The position numbers were made by a program, and so were the translations under genes. Below, one piece after another: positions 24,738 through 34,216 of a DNA stretch of 64,000 nt. Each line of letters opens with the position of its first letter. Positions within the stretch are counted from its first letter, which is position 1. Source of the stretch: Treponema peruense. Its GTDB lineage: Bacteria > Spirochaetota > Spirochaetia > Treponematales > Treponemataceae. The notes under the pieces are model-generated. The model saw only the letters and a program-made list of their open reading frames with translations. It made no database searches and was not told the DNA's origin. Location: assembly GCF_016117655.1 (NCBI RefSeq), contig NZ_CP064936.1, forward strand, positions 930,001 to 994,000, in the 5' to 3' direction.

Positions 24738-26255
24738 ATGAATATTTTTGAAAATATCAATGAACTTGTAGGATACGGGCTTTCATGCGGGCTTATTAAT
24801 GAAGAAGATTCAGTTTATACTCGCAATCGCATTATGGAAGTTCTTAAGATTGATGATTTTCCTGCAGAATATATTTGTGATTCTGTTCCGGAAACAAAAG
24901 TAAGTGAACTTGAAAAAATACTTTCAGAAGTGCTTGATTATGCTGCTGACAAAAAATTAATGTCTGACAACGGAATTGTAAGCCGCGATTTGTTTGATAC
25001 AAAAATTATGTCTTGCCTTGTTGCACGTCCTTCAGAAGTTCAGGCTCAGTTTAAAAATCTTTACGCAAAAAATCCAAAACTTGCCACGGACTGGTACTAT
25101 AAGTTCAGTCAGGACACCGACTATATAAGACGCTACAGAATCTGCAAAGATTTGAAATGGAAAACAAAAACAGATTACGGTGACATTGACATTACAATAA
25201 ATCTTTCCAAGCCCGAAAAAGATCCCAAGGCAATTGCCGCTGCCCGCAATGCAGTCCAGAGCGGATACCCTGCCTGTCTTTTGTGCAAAGAAAATGAAGG
25301 TTATGCAGGCCGTATAAATCATGCAGCCCGCCAGACCCACAGAATAATTCCCATTGAACTTGCAGGAACAAAATGGGGCTTCCAGTATTCACCGTATGTT
25401 TATTACAACGAGCACTGTATTGTGTTCAGCTATGAACATACACCAATGAAAATAAGTTCACATACTTTTGAGTGTTTGTTTGATTTTATAAAACTGTTTC
25501 CGCATTATACTGTTGGAAGTAATGCAGACCTTCCTGTTGTAGGCGGTTCAATTCTTACCCACAATCATTTTCAGGGCGGCAACTACGAGTTTGCAATGGC
25601 GCGTGCTTCTGTTGAATACAAATTTTCTGTTGCAGGCTTTGAAGATGTTACCTGCGGAATTCTTCAGTGGCCTATGAGTGTAATAAGACTTAGTTCTACT
25701 GACCCACAGAGAATTATAGAGCTGTCTTCTGTTATTCTTGAAAAGTGGCGTTCTTATACTGACGAGGGTGCATTTGTTTTTGCACAGACAGACGGAGAGC
25801 CGCACAATACAATTACACCGATTGCAAGAAAACGCGGTGACCTTTATGAAATGGATCTTGTTCTCAGAAACAATATTACAACAAAAGAAAATCCGTGGGG
25901 AGTATTTCATCCGCATGAAAACCTGCATCATATCAAAAAGGAAAATATCGGTCTTATAGAAGTAATGGGACTTGCTGTTCTTCCTGCCAGACTTAAGTCA
26001 GAAATTGCAGAATTAAAAGAAGCAATTCTCTGCAAAAAAGATATTTCTTCTGTTGAAAGCATTGCAAAACATGCACAGTGGGTTTCAGAATTTATTCCAA
26101 AATATGAAAACGTAAGCGAAACAAATATTGATGATATTCTTAAAAAAGAAATCGGTCTTGTTTTTGCAAAAGTTCTTGAGGATGCCGGTGTATTCAAGAG
26201 AACTTCAGAAGGACTTGCAGCATTCAAAAAATTTACGGACTCTTTGTCCAGATAA
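24738..26255 (+). CDS. galT: UDP-glucose-hexose-1-phosphate uridylyltransferase (class II)
   Basis: Leloir pathway enzyme exchanging UMP between UDP-glucose and galactose 1-phosphate. 505 residues, the size of the lactobacillus-type class II family and not the 350-residue E. coli type. The active-site region GGSILTHNHFQGGNYEFAM at about 266-284 matches the family, with the nucleophilic histidine in HNHFQGG. Upstream signatures include YPACLLCKENEGYAG at about 174. galE lies 13 kb downstream on the same strand; galK is not in the window. The gene begins at a leaderless promoter and is followed by asnA after 21 bases. Confidence 0.92.
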   Translation: MNIFENINELVGYGLSCGLINEEDSVYTRNRIMEVLKIDDFPAEYICDSVPETKVSELEKILSEVLDYAADKKLMSDNGIVSRDLFDTKIMSCLVARPSEVQAQFKNLYAKNPKLATDWYYKFSQDTDYIRRYRICKDLKWKTKTDYGDIDITINLSKPEKDPKAIAAARNAVQSGYPACLLCKENEGYAGRINHAARQTHRIIPIELAGTKWGFQYSPYVYYNEHCIVFSYEHTPMKISSHTFECLFDFIKLFPHYTVGSNADLPVVGGSILTHNHFQGGNYEFAMARASVEYKFSVAGFEDVTCGILQWPMSVIRLSSTDPQRIIELSSVILEKWRSYTDEGAFVFAQTDGEPHNTITPIARKRGDLYEMDLVLRNNITTKENPWGVFHPHENLHHIKKENIGLIEVMGLAVLPARLKSEIAELKEAILCKKDISSVESIAKHAQWVSEFIPKYENVSETNIDDILKKEIGLVFAKVLEDAGVFKRTSEGLAAFKKFTDSLSR

Positions 26256-26276
26256 AAAAATATAAGGGGTTAATTT

Positions 26277-27311
26277 ATGTCACACTTACAGATTCCAGCC
26301 GGTTACAAACCGCTTTTGAGCGTTAAGGAAACTGAAAAGGCGATTGTTCTTTTAAAGGATTTTTTTCAGCTTGCACTTTCTACTGAACTTAATCTTAGAC
26401 GCGTAACTGCTCCGCTTTTTGTCAGAAGCGGAACCGGAATAAATGATGATCTTAACGGAACTGAGCGTGCAGTAAGTTTTCCTGTAAAGGACATGAACGA
26501 TGCCCGACTTGAAATAGTTCATTCACTTGCAAAATGGAAACGCATGAAGGTAAGTGAACTTGGACTCAAAAGCGGATTCGGAATTTATACAGACATGAAT
26601 GCCATTCGCGCCGATGAAGAACTGGACAATATGCATTCACTTTATGTAGACCAGTGGGACTGGGAAATGTGCATTTCTGATTCAAACCGCAGTGTTGAAT
26701 ATCTTAAGGAAATTGTGCGCAAAATTTACGGCTGTCTCAAAAGAACCGAATTCTTTGTTTATGACAGATACGAGCAGATTGAACCTGTTCTTCCTGAGTC
26801 AATTACATTTATATATTCAGATGACCTTCAGCGCGAGTATCCGAAACTTTCACCGAAGGAACGTGAGACTGAAGTCTGCAAAAAGTATGGTGCAGTATTC
26901 ATTATAGGCATCGGCGGAAAACTTCCCGATGGAACAATCCACGACGGCCGTGCTCCTGATTACGATGACTGGATTACAGAAGACGGCGGCCACAGGGGAC
27001 TGAACGGTGATCTTATGGTATGGAACCCCGTGCTCAATATTGCGATGGAACTTTCATCAATGGGAATCAGGGTAAACAAAGAATCACTTCTGGCGCAGCT
27101 TAATGAACGCGGCTGTCCTGAACGTGCTTCGCTTGAATTCCATTCAAAACTTCTTTCCAGTAAGCTCAGCCAGACAATGGGCGGCGGAATAGGCCAGTCA
27201 CGCCTGTGCATGTACTTCCTTAGAAAAGCCCACATTGGCGAAACCCAGGTAAGCACATGGCCCGAAAAAATGGTCAGCGACTGTCTTGCAAACGGAATAA
27301 ATATACTTTGA
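26277..27311 (+). CDS. asnA: Aspartate-ammonia ligase (AsnA)
   Basis: Makes asparagine from aspartate, ammonia and ATP, with a class II synthetase-like fold. 344 residues, near the usual 330-340. Typical segments are RRVTAPLFVRSGTGINDDLNG, VHSLAKWKR, YVDQWDWE and QTMGGGIGQSRLCM near the C-terminus, the ATP-binding motif 3 region. AGGGG precedes the ATG. It is probably cotranscribed with galT and overlaps the next gene by four bases at a TTGA junction. Confidence 0.93.
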   Translation: MSHLQIPAGYKPLLSVKETEKAIVLLKDFFQLALSTELNLRRVTAPLFVRSGTGINDDLNGTERAVSFPVKDMNDARLEIVHSLAKWKRMKVSELGLKSGFGIYTDMNAIRADEELDNMHSLYVDQWDWEMCISDSNRSVEYLKEIVRKIYGCLKRTEFFVYDRYEQIEPVLPESITFIYSDDLQREYPKLSPKERETEVCKKYGAVFIIGIGGKLPDGTIHDGRAPDYDDWITEDGGHRGLNGDLMVWNPVLNIAMELSSMGIRVNKESLLAQLNERGCPERASLEFHSKLLSSKLSQTMGGGIGQSRLCMYFLRKAHIGETQVSTWPEKMVSDCLANGINIL

Positions 27312-28315
27312 AAAAAACAGAAAAATCAGATTTGAATGCAGTAGATATTTCTCTTGACGACGTATTTGCCCGTCTTTCTGAAATTTACGAATCCGGTGTA
27401 ACAGAACTTTCGCTTCATGATGCTTCCCTTGCTTCTGATTCCGAAAAGCTTTGCTCACTTGCACAAAAGTTTTTGGACTTTGCTCCGGATATGTTTGTTT
27501 CTGTTGTTGTAGAACCGCACGCGCTTACAAAAAAAGTGATAGAAATGTTTTCACAACTGTATTCGTCCCTTGAAATTCCTGTGCGTGGAACCGAAAAAAA
27601 CGGTACGCTTCTTTTTGACAAGAAACTGTTTTCTTCAAAGGCTGCTATGCTCAATTCCAGCGGTACCGTATTCGGATTTGAAATGGAATGGGCTGTGCAG
27701 ACTGGTGATACATTCAGGCAGTTCAGGGACAGACTTGATTTTTCTGTTTCGCTTTATCCCAATCATATTGATTTTCCGCAGTTTGAAAAAAAAGAATTCT
27801 GTATTCCAAAGTCTACCGGAATCTATTCTTCAAAAGATATTGATTTTTCACGCGGAATGGCTTTTGCCTGTCTTGTTTTTTATACTTACGGAAGGGCTGT
27901 TCCATGGTTTTTGTCCGTAATAAAGCCTCTTAAAATTTCACCTTCATCTTTTTTTGCAGATTTTGAAGAATGGCAGCTTTGCAATAACTGTTCCTTTGAG
28001 TCAGGTTTTAAGCCGGCTGCTGTTGCGCACAAGGATATAGAAAAGATGCAGCTTGCTTTTATACGTGAAAAATATGAAGAAAAAAAATGCACCCAGTATC
28101 TTGCGGCTGCAGAAGATCTTATTAAACTCAACGGAGCCTTTAGCCGTGTCGCAGAAGAAGGGGAAGAATCTGTCGTTAAAACTTCATACAATCCTGACGA
28201 TATTCTTTCACCTTATGCTTATGATCTTGCACAGTTCTGCGACAATGTTACGATGGAAGAATGCTCTGTCAAAGTTTTTGCAGCAAGCGATTCACCGGAT
28301 TATAAAATTCTTTAG
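27308..28315 (+). CDS. Degenerate radical-SAM-like protein, function unknown
   Basis: About 335 residues from the TTG at 27308 that overlaps the asnA stop; a longer frame from 27257 lies within asnA. Residues about 10-170 read like the later strands of a radical SAM TIM barrel (SEIYESGVTELSLHDASL, then FEMEWAVQTGDTFRQFRDRLDFSVSLYPNHIDFPQF), which in B12-binding radical SAM proteins follow the CX3CX2C cluster motif. No such cysteine motif is present, so if the fold is right this is a truncated or repurposed non-catalytic member. The C-terminal half contains the short motif CNNC and YNPDDI. It has no signal or membrane segment. Function cannot be stated. Confidence 0.5.
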   Translation: MKKTEKSDLNAVDISLDDVFARLSEIYESGVTELSLHDASLASDSEKLCSLAQKFLDFAPDMFVSVVVEPHALTKKVIEMFSQLYSSLEIPVRGTEKNGTLLFDKKLFSSKAAMLNSSGTVFGFEMEWAVQTGDTFRQFRDRLDFSVSLYPNHIDFPQFEKKEFCIPKSTGIYSSKDIDFSRGMAFACLVFYTYGRAVPWFLSVIKPLKISPSSFFADFEEWQLCNNCSFESGFKPAAVAHKDIEKMQLAFIREKYEEKKCTQYLAAAEDLIKLNGAFSRVAEEGEESVVKTSYNPDDILSPYAYDLAQFCDNVTMEECSVKVFAASDSPDYKIL

Positions 28316-28322
28316 TTGTGTG

Positions 28323-28904
28323 CTAGAAGCTAATTACGCCAAGATGGCTCAGAAGTGTTTTTATTCCTATGAGCATAAGAGTAATTCCGCCAAGAATTTC
28401 TGCCTGCTTCTGGAATTTGTTTCCGAACACGCTTCCTATTTTTACACCGGCTGCAGAAAAAGAAAAAGTTGTTGCGCAGATAAGAGAGCATGCAGAAACA
28501 ATTTTTGACATGCTGTCCAGAAGAAGTCCGAATGTGACTCCGACTGCGAGAGCATCTATGCTTGTTGCAACAGACATGGGGAGCATTGTTTTGAATGAAA
28601 AAGATGCTTCTGTATTTTCTTCGTTTTCTTTTTCAAACAGGGCTTCGCGTATCATGTTGAGTCCGATAAGTACAAGAAGAACAAAGGCAATCCAGTGGTC
28701 AAAATTTTCTATATAGCTTTTAAATCGTGAACCCAAAATCCATCCTATAAAAGGCATGAGTCCCTGGAATCCCCCGAACCAAAGGCCAGCAATGCACATT
28801 TCTTTTATTCCGGTTTTGCGTGCGGCAAGCCCTTTGCAAATCGAAACAGCAAACGCATCCATAGAAAGACCGATGGCAAGTATTATAAGTTCAATAAGTG
28901 ACAT
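28323..28904 (-). CDS. mntP: Manganese efflux pump MntP
   Basis: 193-residue inner-membrane protein of the MntP (DUF204) family that exports Mn2+. It has two related halves with conserved acidic residues in the first helix (LSMDAFAVSICKGL, about 14) and in the second half (SIDALAVGVTFGL, about 115), and six hydrophobic helices. It is expressed from a consensus promoter that lies in the 3' end of the upstream transporter gene. The -10 box is eight bases from the ATG, leaving no space for the yybP-ykoY manganese riboswitch often found before mntP. Confidence 0.92.
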   Translation of the reverse strand: MSLIELIILAIGLSMDAFAVSICKGLAARKTGIKEMCIAGLWFGGFQGLMPFIGWILGSRFKSYIENFDHWIAFVLLVLIGLNMIREALFEKENEENTEASFSFKTMLPMSVATSIDALAVGVTFGLLLDSMSKIVSACSLICATTFSFSAAGVKIGSVFGNKFQKQAEILGGITLMLIGIKTLLSHLGVISF

Positions 28905-28912
28905 AGTCAGAA

Positions 28913-28941
28913 AGTATATTTTTGCATCGCCAGAGTGTCAA
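28913..28941 (-). promoter_or_regulatory. Leaderless promoter of mntP
   Basis: On the minus strand: TTGACA (28941-28936), 17 bp, TATACT (28918-28913), eight bases, ATG at 28904. The -35 box overlaps the stop region of the upstream EamA gene. Confidence 0.8.
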
Positions 28942-29837
28942 GACAGATGTGCTTGGGTTTTCTGTTTGTGCGAGTTGTAGAAAAATACGGCGGCGGCACT
29001 TCCAATAATTATTGTATATCCTATAATACTTGTCGCATCCGGAATTTGGCCAAACGCAAGAAACCCCAGTATTGCAGAAAAAATAATCTGCGTATATTCG
29101 TAAATTGAAATCTTTGAAGCGGGGGCGTTAAAGTATGCGCCTGTTACTCCTATCTGACCGCAGGCTGCTGCTACACCCGCACCCAGCAACAGAAGAAGCT
29201 GTTTTGTGGTCATCGGCGTATAATTGAAAATCATGTACGGTACGGCAAGAAGGCACGAAAATGCAGAAAAAAATGCTATGATAAGATTTCCGTTTACCTT
29301 GTAGCTGTGAAGTTTTCTTACAAAAGTGTATGCAATCCCCGCTCCGATTCCTCCTGCAAATCCTACCAGAGCTGGAAAAAATTTTGTAAAGTCAAAGGAC
29401 GGCTTTATTACAAGAAGCGAACCCGAGAAAGCTGCAATGAGCGAAAGAACAGAAACAAAAGTCGGCTTTTCACCAAGTATAAACATGCTGGCCAGAACAG
29501 AAAAAAACGGTGACATCTTGTTGAGCATTGCCGCGTCAGAAATATTCATTCTGTCTAATGCATAGAAGTTTCCGAAAATGCCTATGGAACCGAGTGCCGA
29601 GCGTAGAATAAGAAATTTAAGTGAGCCTTTGGGAATCTGCAGAACAGTTCTGTCATATCTTGCCTTTACTATAAGTGCAGAAAAAGCAATGAGAAAAGCA
29701 ATAAGATTTCTGAACAGTGTTTTTTGTATAAATGGAATATCACCCGCCGCGCGTACAAGCATGCCCATTGTTGCAAAGCCTGATGCAGAGAGAAGAATAA
29801 AAAATATTCCGCGTTTAAGGTTGTAATCCTGTTCCAT
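28938..29837 (-). CDS. EamA/DMT-family transporter
   Basis: 299 residues with ten predicted transmembrane helices in two five-helix EamA repeats (first from about 10, second from about 155). Segments such as LRSALGSIGIFGNFYAL and YTQIIFSAILGFLAFGQIPD are typical of drug/metabolite exporters of the RhaT/YdcZ-like group. Substrate cannot be predicted. The leaderless promoter TTGTAA-17-TATACT lies six bases before the ATG. mntP follows downstream with its own promoter. Confidence 0.88.
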   Translation of the reverse strand: MEQDYNLKRGIFFILLSASGFATMGMLVRAAGDIPFIQKTLFRNLIAFLIAFSALIVKARYDRTVLQIPKGSLKFLILRSALGSIGIFGNFYALDRMNISDAAMLNKMSPFFSVLASMFILGEKPTFVSVLSLIAAFSGSLLVIKPSFDFTKFFPALVGFAGGIGAGIAYTFVRKLHSYKVNGNLIIAFFSAFSCLLAVPYMIFNYTPMTTKQLLLLLGAGVAAACGQIGVTGAYFNAPASKISIYEYTQIIFSAILGFLAFGQIPDATSIIGYTIIIGSAAAVFFYNSHKQKTQAHLS

Positions 29838-29843
29838 GATGCG

Positions 29844-29872
29844 AGTATATCAAAAAAAACAGATGATTACAA
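29844..29872 (-). promoter_or_regulatory. Leaderless promoter of the EamA gene
   Basis: On the minus strand: TTGTAA (29872-29867), 17 bp, TATACT (29849-29844), six bases, ATG at 29837. Confidence 0.75.
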
Positions 29873-30000
29873 TTTGAACAGAAACTTTATTCTGCATGAT
29901 TGCGAAATATTACCTGTTTTACATATTCTGCATAATTGAAAAAAAAATTCTTTTTTGATAAGATATATGAAGTGTAAAACTACAATTTTTATACAGTTAT

Positions 30001-30071
30001 GCGGATATAGTACAGCGGTAGTACACAGCCTTCCCAAGGCCGGGATGCGGGTTCGACTCCCGTTATCCGCT
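30001..30071 (+). tRNA. tRNA-Gly (CCC anticodon)
   Basis: The acceptor stem GCGGATA/TATCCGC, D arm GTAC..GTAC, anticodon loop TTCCCAA (30031-30037) and T arm with TTCGACT are all present, with a U discriminator. The anticodon stem has one A-C mismatch (30027 with 30041). CCA is not encoded, and a T run follows directly as a terminator. Confidence 0.95.
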
Positions 30072-30093
30072 TTTTTTATTCTTTCTGTCTTCG

Positions 30094-30122
30094 TTGTACA
30101 ATCTTAAAAAATTCTATATACT
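30094..30122 (+). promoter_or_regulatory. Leaderless promoter of mnmG
   Basis: TTGTAC (30094-30099), 17 bp, TATACT (30117-30122), nine bases, ATG at 30132. No Shine-Dalgarno sequence. Confidence 0.65.
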
Positions 30123-30131
30123 CATTTTACT

Positions 30132-32204
30132 ATGTCCTTTTATGATTATTTTGACGTGGCTGTTGTTGGCGGCGGTCACGCAGGTATAGAAGCGTCTCTT
30201 GCCTGTGCAAAAATGGGGCTCAAGACAGTACTTATCACACAGACAATCGACTCGATAGGAAGAATGTCATGCAATCCGTCTATCGGCGGAATAGCAAAAG
30301 GCAATATTGTACGTGAAATTGATGCCCTCGGCGGCGAAATGGGAAAGCTCATTGACCGCTCTATGATTCAGTTCAGGCTATTGAACAGAAGCCGCGGACC
30401 TGCTGTTCAGGCACCGCGTTCGCAGGCAGACAAAATAACATACTCGCAGCTTGCACGACATAAGATTGAGACTGCAGAAAATCTGAGCACACTTATGGAT
30501 ACCGCAGTTGATATCCTGACCGTTGCCTCTGATACACCCATGCCGCCCCAAAGCGACAGTTCGGCCGCAGAAGGTTCCATCCCGGGAGAAAGGCGCGGAA
30601 GTTCAGCCTACGCTTATGCTACACAAGCCGCCAGAAGCGGAATGAGGCAGAAGGTTATAGGTGTAGTTACCGAACGCGGCCGTGTGATTCCCGTACGCTC
30701 CGTTGTGCTTACTACAGGAACTTTTTTGGGCGGCCGCATTTTTATAGGTGAATACGATGCACCCTGCGGAAGAATAGGTGAGGGCGGCGCATTTGGTCTT
30801 ACCGAAAGTCTTGTGCGTCTGGGCTTTACTACAGGAAGGCTCAAGACAGGAACACCGCCAAGAATCCTGCGCCATACAGTTGACTTTACAAAGTTCGAAC
30901 TTCAGGACGGTGACGAAGACGTTATTCCGTTCAGTTTTGAAGATGAAAAGGTTGAACGCCCCATGGTTCCCTGCCATCTTGTTTATACAAATCCTGCAAC
31001 CCATGAAATTATACGGCAGAATATTTCACGCTCTCCGCTGTATTCAGGAAAGATACACGGTGTTGGCCCGCGCTATTGTCCTTCAATTGAAGACAAGGTT
31101 ATGCGCTTTTCAGAAAGGGACAGGCACCAGCTTTTTGTAGAGCCTGAAGGTCTTGAAACAGACGAGATTTATCTTAACGGACTTTCATCTTCGCTTCCAG
31201 AAGAAGTACAGGACGCTTTTTTGAGAACAATTCCCGGCTTTGAAAACTGCACGGTGAGCCGCCCCGGTTATGCCGTAGAATATGATTATGTTGAACCTAC
31301 GCAGCTTTTTCCGTCTTTGGAAACAAAACGTGTCGCAGGTCTTTTTAACGCCGGCCAGATAAACGGAACCAGCGGTTATGAAGAAGCGGCAGGCCAGGGC
31401 CTTGTAGCCGGAATAAACGCCGGTCTTTATGCAAGGGAACACAAAAAACAGTGCGGTCCACTCTGCGCTCCTGACTCTTCTGTAAAATCCTGTCCTGCAA
31501 GTTCTGTTCCGGGAAAATTTTCATGCCGTCCCGAATATTCGCAAAGCGACCTTGAACTTTTTGCACGCATTTCAGAAAGGGAAACACAATCGCTTTCACA
31601 GCTTCTTGAACGCACACAGTCTGCTGCAGGCTTTGATTCGTTCAGAAAAATTCCGGAATACACACCAATGATTCTTGGACGCGATGAAGCTTACATTGGT
31701 GTTCTGATAGACGATCTTGTTACACTCGGAACAAAAGAACCGTACAGAATGTTTACAGCCCGTGCAGAATACAGGCTCAAGCTGCGCCATGACACGGCAG
31801 ACAGACGGCTGCGCAAAAAGGGATATGATGCGGGTCTCGTAAGTGAAGAAACCTACAATTCCACAATACAAAAATACGAACGCGTAGACAGTGCCCTTCT
31901 GCTTATAGAAAAAAATCCTTCGGCCGCAAACCCCGGAATATATTCAGATATAGAGTGGACGCAGGCGCAGAATGATTATAAATATAAGTATTATATAGAA
32001 AAGCAGGATGCCAGAGTTGCAAGAATGCACAAAATGGAAAATGCACGCATTCCGCCGGACTTTGATTACGGTAAAATTGTTGCTCTCTCTTCTGAAAGCC
32101 GCGGAAAGCTCGAAGCCGTTCGCCCTGTAACATTGGGACAGGCTTCAAGAATAAGCGGAATAAGAACCAGCGACATAATGCTGCTCATGGTCTATTTAAG
32201 GTAA
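30132..32204 (+). CDS. mnmG: tRNA uridine-5-carboxymethylaminomethyl modification enzyme MnmG (GidA)
   Basis: FAD-dependent partner of MnmE that modifies the wobble U34 of several tRNAs. The N-terminal FAD site [14 protein letters not shown] (about 11) and the family signatures [13 protein letters not shown] (about 89), [11 protein letters not shown] (about 236) and [17 protein letters not shown] are intact. At 690 residues it is longer than the usual 620-630 because of two insertions with low-complexity character: about 131-172 (Pro/Ser/Gly-rich) and about 437-505, the latter with four cysteines. The C-terminal MnmE-binding helical domain is somewhat short but ends with the expected [15 protein letters not shown]. 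The promoter is leaderless and a terminator lies downstream. Confidence 0.93.
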   Translation: MSFYDYFDVAVVGGGHAGIEASLACAKMGLKTVLITQTIDSIGRMSCNPSIGGIAKGNIVREIDALGGEMGKLIDRSMIQFRLLNRSRGPAVQAPRSQADKITYSQLARHKIETAENLSTLMDTAVDILTVASDTPMPPQSDSSAAEGSIPGERRGSSAYAYATQAARSGMRQKVIGVVTERGRVIPVRSVVLTTGTFLGGRIFIGEYDAPCGRIGEGGAFGLTESLVRLGFTTGRLKTGTPPRILRHTVDFTKFELQDGDEDVIPFSFEDEKVERPMVPCHLVYTNPATHEIIRQNISRSPLYSGKIHGVGPRYCPSIEDKVMRFSERDRHQLFVEPEGLETDEIYLNGLSSSLPEEVQDAFLRTIPGFENCTVSRPGYAVEYDYVEPTQLFPSLETKRVAGLFNAGQINGTSGYEEAAGQGLVAGINAGLYAREHKKQCGPLCAPDSSVKSCPASSVPGKFSCRPEYSQSDLELFARISERETQSLSQLLERTQSAAGFDSFRKIPEYTPMILGRDEAYIGVLIDDLVTLGTKEPYRMFTARAEYRLKLRHDTADRRLRKKGYDAGLVSEETYNSTIQKYERVDSALLLIEKNPSAANPGIYSDIEWTQAQNDYKYKYYIEKQDARVARMHKMENARIPPDFDYGKIVALSSESRGKLEAVRPVTLGQASRISGIRTSDIMLLMVYLR

Positions 32205-32265
32205 TAAAATAGAATACATTAACAGTATCGGACTCTTTAGCGCACAGACGTCTACTTAAGGTAAA
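32190..32265 (+). repeat. Short direct repeat at the 3' end of mnmG
   Basis: GTCTATTTAAGGTAA, the last codons of mnmG (from 32190), is repeated as GTCTACTTAAGGTAA from 32250, exactly 60 bases later and outside the gene. It may be a scar of a small duplication or excision. Confidence 0.7.
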
Positions 32266-32273
32266 TAAAAACA

Positions 32274-32319
32274 GCAGCCGACGGGAATTTAATCGTTCCT
32301 TGCGGCTGCCGTTTTTTTT
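32274..32319 (+). terminator. mnmG terminator
   Basis: GCAGCCG (32274-32280) pairs with CGGCTGC (32303-32309), the stem continues through GGGAA/TTCCT after a mismatch, and a run of eight T follows (32312-32319). Confidence 0.8.
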
Positions 32320-32340
32320 CACGTGCTATTCTGTGCTAAC

Positions 32341-34137
32341 TTAAAGTTCTTTTTCAAGGCTGTCGACAAGTTCCCTGAAGGTATCAAGGGCAGCTTGTAC
32401 AGGAGCGGAACTTTCCATGTCCACGCCGGCAACCCTTAAGCTTTCAATCGGGTATCTTGAACCGCCAGACTTAAGGAACTTAAAGTAGTCGTCCCTTTCC
32501 TGCGCTCCGCCTTCAGTGACGCGTTTTGCCAGTGCAAGTGATGCAGAAATTCCTGTTGCATATTTGTAAACATAGAATGCGTTATAGAAGTGAGGAATTC
32601 TGAGTCCTTCAAGGTCGCTGGACTTTTCAAAGTGCATTTCGCTTCCGAAGTACTGTTCCAGAAGGTTTCTGTAAATTGAACGCAGAACGTCTGTAGAAAG
32701 GGGATGACCGTTTTCTACTGTTTCGTGGGCCTTGAGTTCAAACTCTGCAAACATTGTCTGCCTGTAAAGTGTTGCAAGTATGTCGTTTGCGTGTGTGGCC
32801 ATAAGGTAAAGGCGCATGTCACGGTTTTTTGCATTTTTTATAAGGTACTTGAACACCAGTTCTTCGTTGAATGTAGAGGCGACTTCGGCTTCAAAAATAG
32901 TGTATTCGTAGCTCATAAAAGGATTGTTTCTTACACTGTACCAGGAATGCATTGAGTGTCCGCCTTCATGGGCCATTGTGTAGACGTCCCTTATTGAAGT
33001 GTCCTTGTAGTTAAGAAGAATGTAAGGGTAACCGTCGTATGCTCCCGAAGAAAAAGCGCCACTGGTTTTTCCCTTGTTTTCGTATCTGTCTGCCCAGCCG
33101 TTCAAAAGTCCGCCGCAGAGAGTGTCCGTGTATTCTGTTCCCAAAACAGAAAGTGCGTTTCTTACGATTTCTACAGATTCTTCATAGCTTATTTTTGACT
33201 TAACCGATTTTACAAGCGGAACATAAACATCATAATGCCTGAGTTCTTCAACTCCCAGAACTTTTTTGCGCAGAGAATAGAATCTGTGCAGTGCATCAAA
33301 ATTTTTGTGGACAGTGTCAATAAGATTTTTGTAAACGCTTACCGGAACCTTGTCTGAATAAAGGGCAGCTTCAAGCGAAGATTTGTAGCCCCTTGCTCTT
33401 GAAACAAAAATATCGTTGTTTACAGAGCCGGAATAAAGTGCAGAAAGGGTATTTGCATGTTTTTCAAAAGTTCCGTAGAATTTTTCGTATGCTTCCTTTC
33501 TTACATTTCTGTCCTGGCTTTCCAAAAAGTCGCTCCAGGTTCCCTGCGTAAGAGGCTTTTCAACACCGTCGGCCTTTACCGTTCCAAAGTCAAGGTCCAC
33601 GTCGGTAAGAAGTGAAAATGCATTGTTTGCAGTCTGTCCGGATTCGGACTGAAGTGCCATTATTCGCTCTTCTTTTTCGCTGAGTGTATACGGTTTTATG
33701 TGCAGGGCTTTTTTTACGTAAACCCTGTAGTCACTGAATTCGTCCTGTTCAATCCACGTGTTTATTTTTTCATCGGGAATGGAAAGAAGTTCGGGAATGT
33801 AAAAACTTGTAGAAGCCTGTGCTGCCGTGTATGCCATCATTGCGCGGTTGTACATTTCCTGATATGCACTGTTTCCCTGGTCAGCGGAATTCAACAGGCT
33901 TGCGTAGTGGAATACTTTTTCTATTCTGCGGTCCAGCTCTTCGTCTGCCTTGAGTGCTGCCAGAAGCGTGTCTGCACCGTCTGCAAGTTTTCCCTTAAAG
34001 CTTTCAAGTTTTTCTGCAAGTGAAGGAATTGAGGCAAGGTCGGCCTCCCAGTCTTTATCTGATTCATAAATTTTTGTCAGGTCCCATTTGTCCTTTGAAG
34101 GAACGTCATTTCTTGACGGAATTTTTTCTGTATTCAT
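32341..34137 (-). CDS. pepF: Oligoendopeptidase F (M3B family)
   Basis: Cytoplasmic zinc peptidase that cleaves short peptides. 598 residues, the normal size. The zinc site HEGGHSMHSW is at about 388, with the third ligand Glu downstream in the region FEAEVASTFNEEL. The long helical N-terminal half is typical of the family, and there is no signal peptide. It is transcribed divergently from the SH3-like lipoprotein gene, and the two promoters lie side by side. The start ATG has a TAAAAT box six bases upstream (leaderless). Confidence 0.93.
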   Translation of the reverse strand: MNTEKIPSRNDVPSKDKWDLTKIYESDKDWEADLASIPSLAEKLESFKGKLADGADTLLAALKADEELDRRIEKVFHYASLLNSADQGNSAYQEMYNRAMMAYTAAQASTSFYIPELLSIPDEKINTWIEQDEFSDYRVYVKKALHIKPYTLSEKEERIMALQSESGQTANNAFSLLTDVDLDFGTVKADGVEKPLTQGTWSDFLESQDRNVRKEAYEKFYGTFEKHANTLSALYSGSVNNDIFVSRARGYKSSLEAALYSDKVPVSVYKNLIDTVHKNFDALHRFYSLRKKVLGVEELRHYDVYVPLVKSVKSKISYEESVEIVRNALSVLGTEYTDTLCGGLLNGWADRYENKGKTSGAFSSGAYDGYPYILLNYKDTSIRDVYTMAHEGGHSMHSWYSVRNNPFMSYEYTIFEAEVASTFNEELVFKYLIKNAKNRDMRLYLMATHANDILATLYRQTMFAEFELKAHETVENGHPLSTDVLRSIYRNLLEQYFGSEMHFEKSSDLEGLRIPHFYNAFYVYKYATGISASLALAKRVTEGGAQERDDYFKFLKSGGSRYPIESLRVAGVDMESSAPVQAALDTFRELVDSLEKEL

Positions 34138-34143
34138 ACCACA

Positions 34144-34172
34144 ATTTTAGCACAAAAAAGGCGGGTGTGTAA
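34144..34172 (-). promoter_or_regulatory. Leaderless promoter of pepF
   Basis: On the minus strand: TTACAC (34172-34167), 17 bp, TAAAAT (34149-34144), six bases, ATG at 34137. Confidence 0.65.
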
Positions 34173-34178
34173 CCCCTG

Positions 34179-34207
34179 TAGAAATATTCTTCCATATAGT
34201 GTATTAT
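34179..34207 (+). promoter_or_regulatory. Leaderless promoter of the SH3-like lipoprotein gene
   Basis: TAGAAA (34179-34184, weak), 17 bp, TATTAT (34202-34207), nine bases, ATG at 34217. It is back to back with the pepF promoter, with six bases between the -35 boxes. Confidence 0.55.
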
Positions 34208-34216
34208 TCTTGGGTT

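Noticed and set aside
28905..28937. Manganese (yybP-ykoY) riboswitch before mntP
   Set aside because: Only 33 bases separate it from the upstream gene and a consensus promoter occupies them; no aptamer can fit in the transcript.
30603..31004. Long antisense reading frames such as this one inside mnmG, and similar ones in pallilysin-like, argB and htrA regions
   Set aside because: They lie opposite well-supported genes, lack ribosome binding sites and have Cys/Phe-rich composition typical of the reverse frame of these codons.
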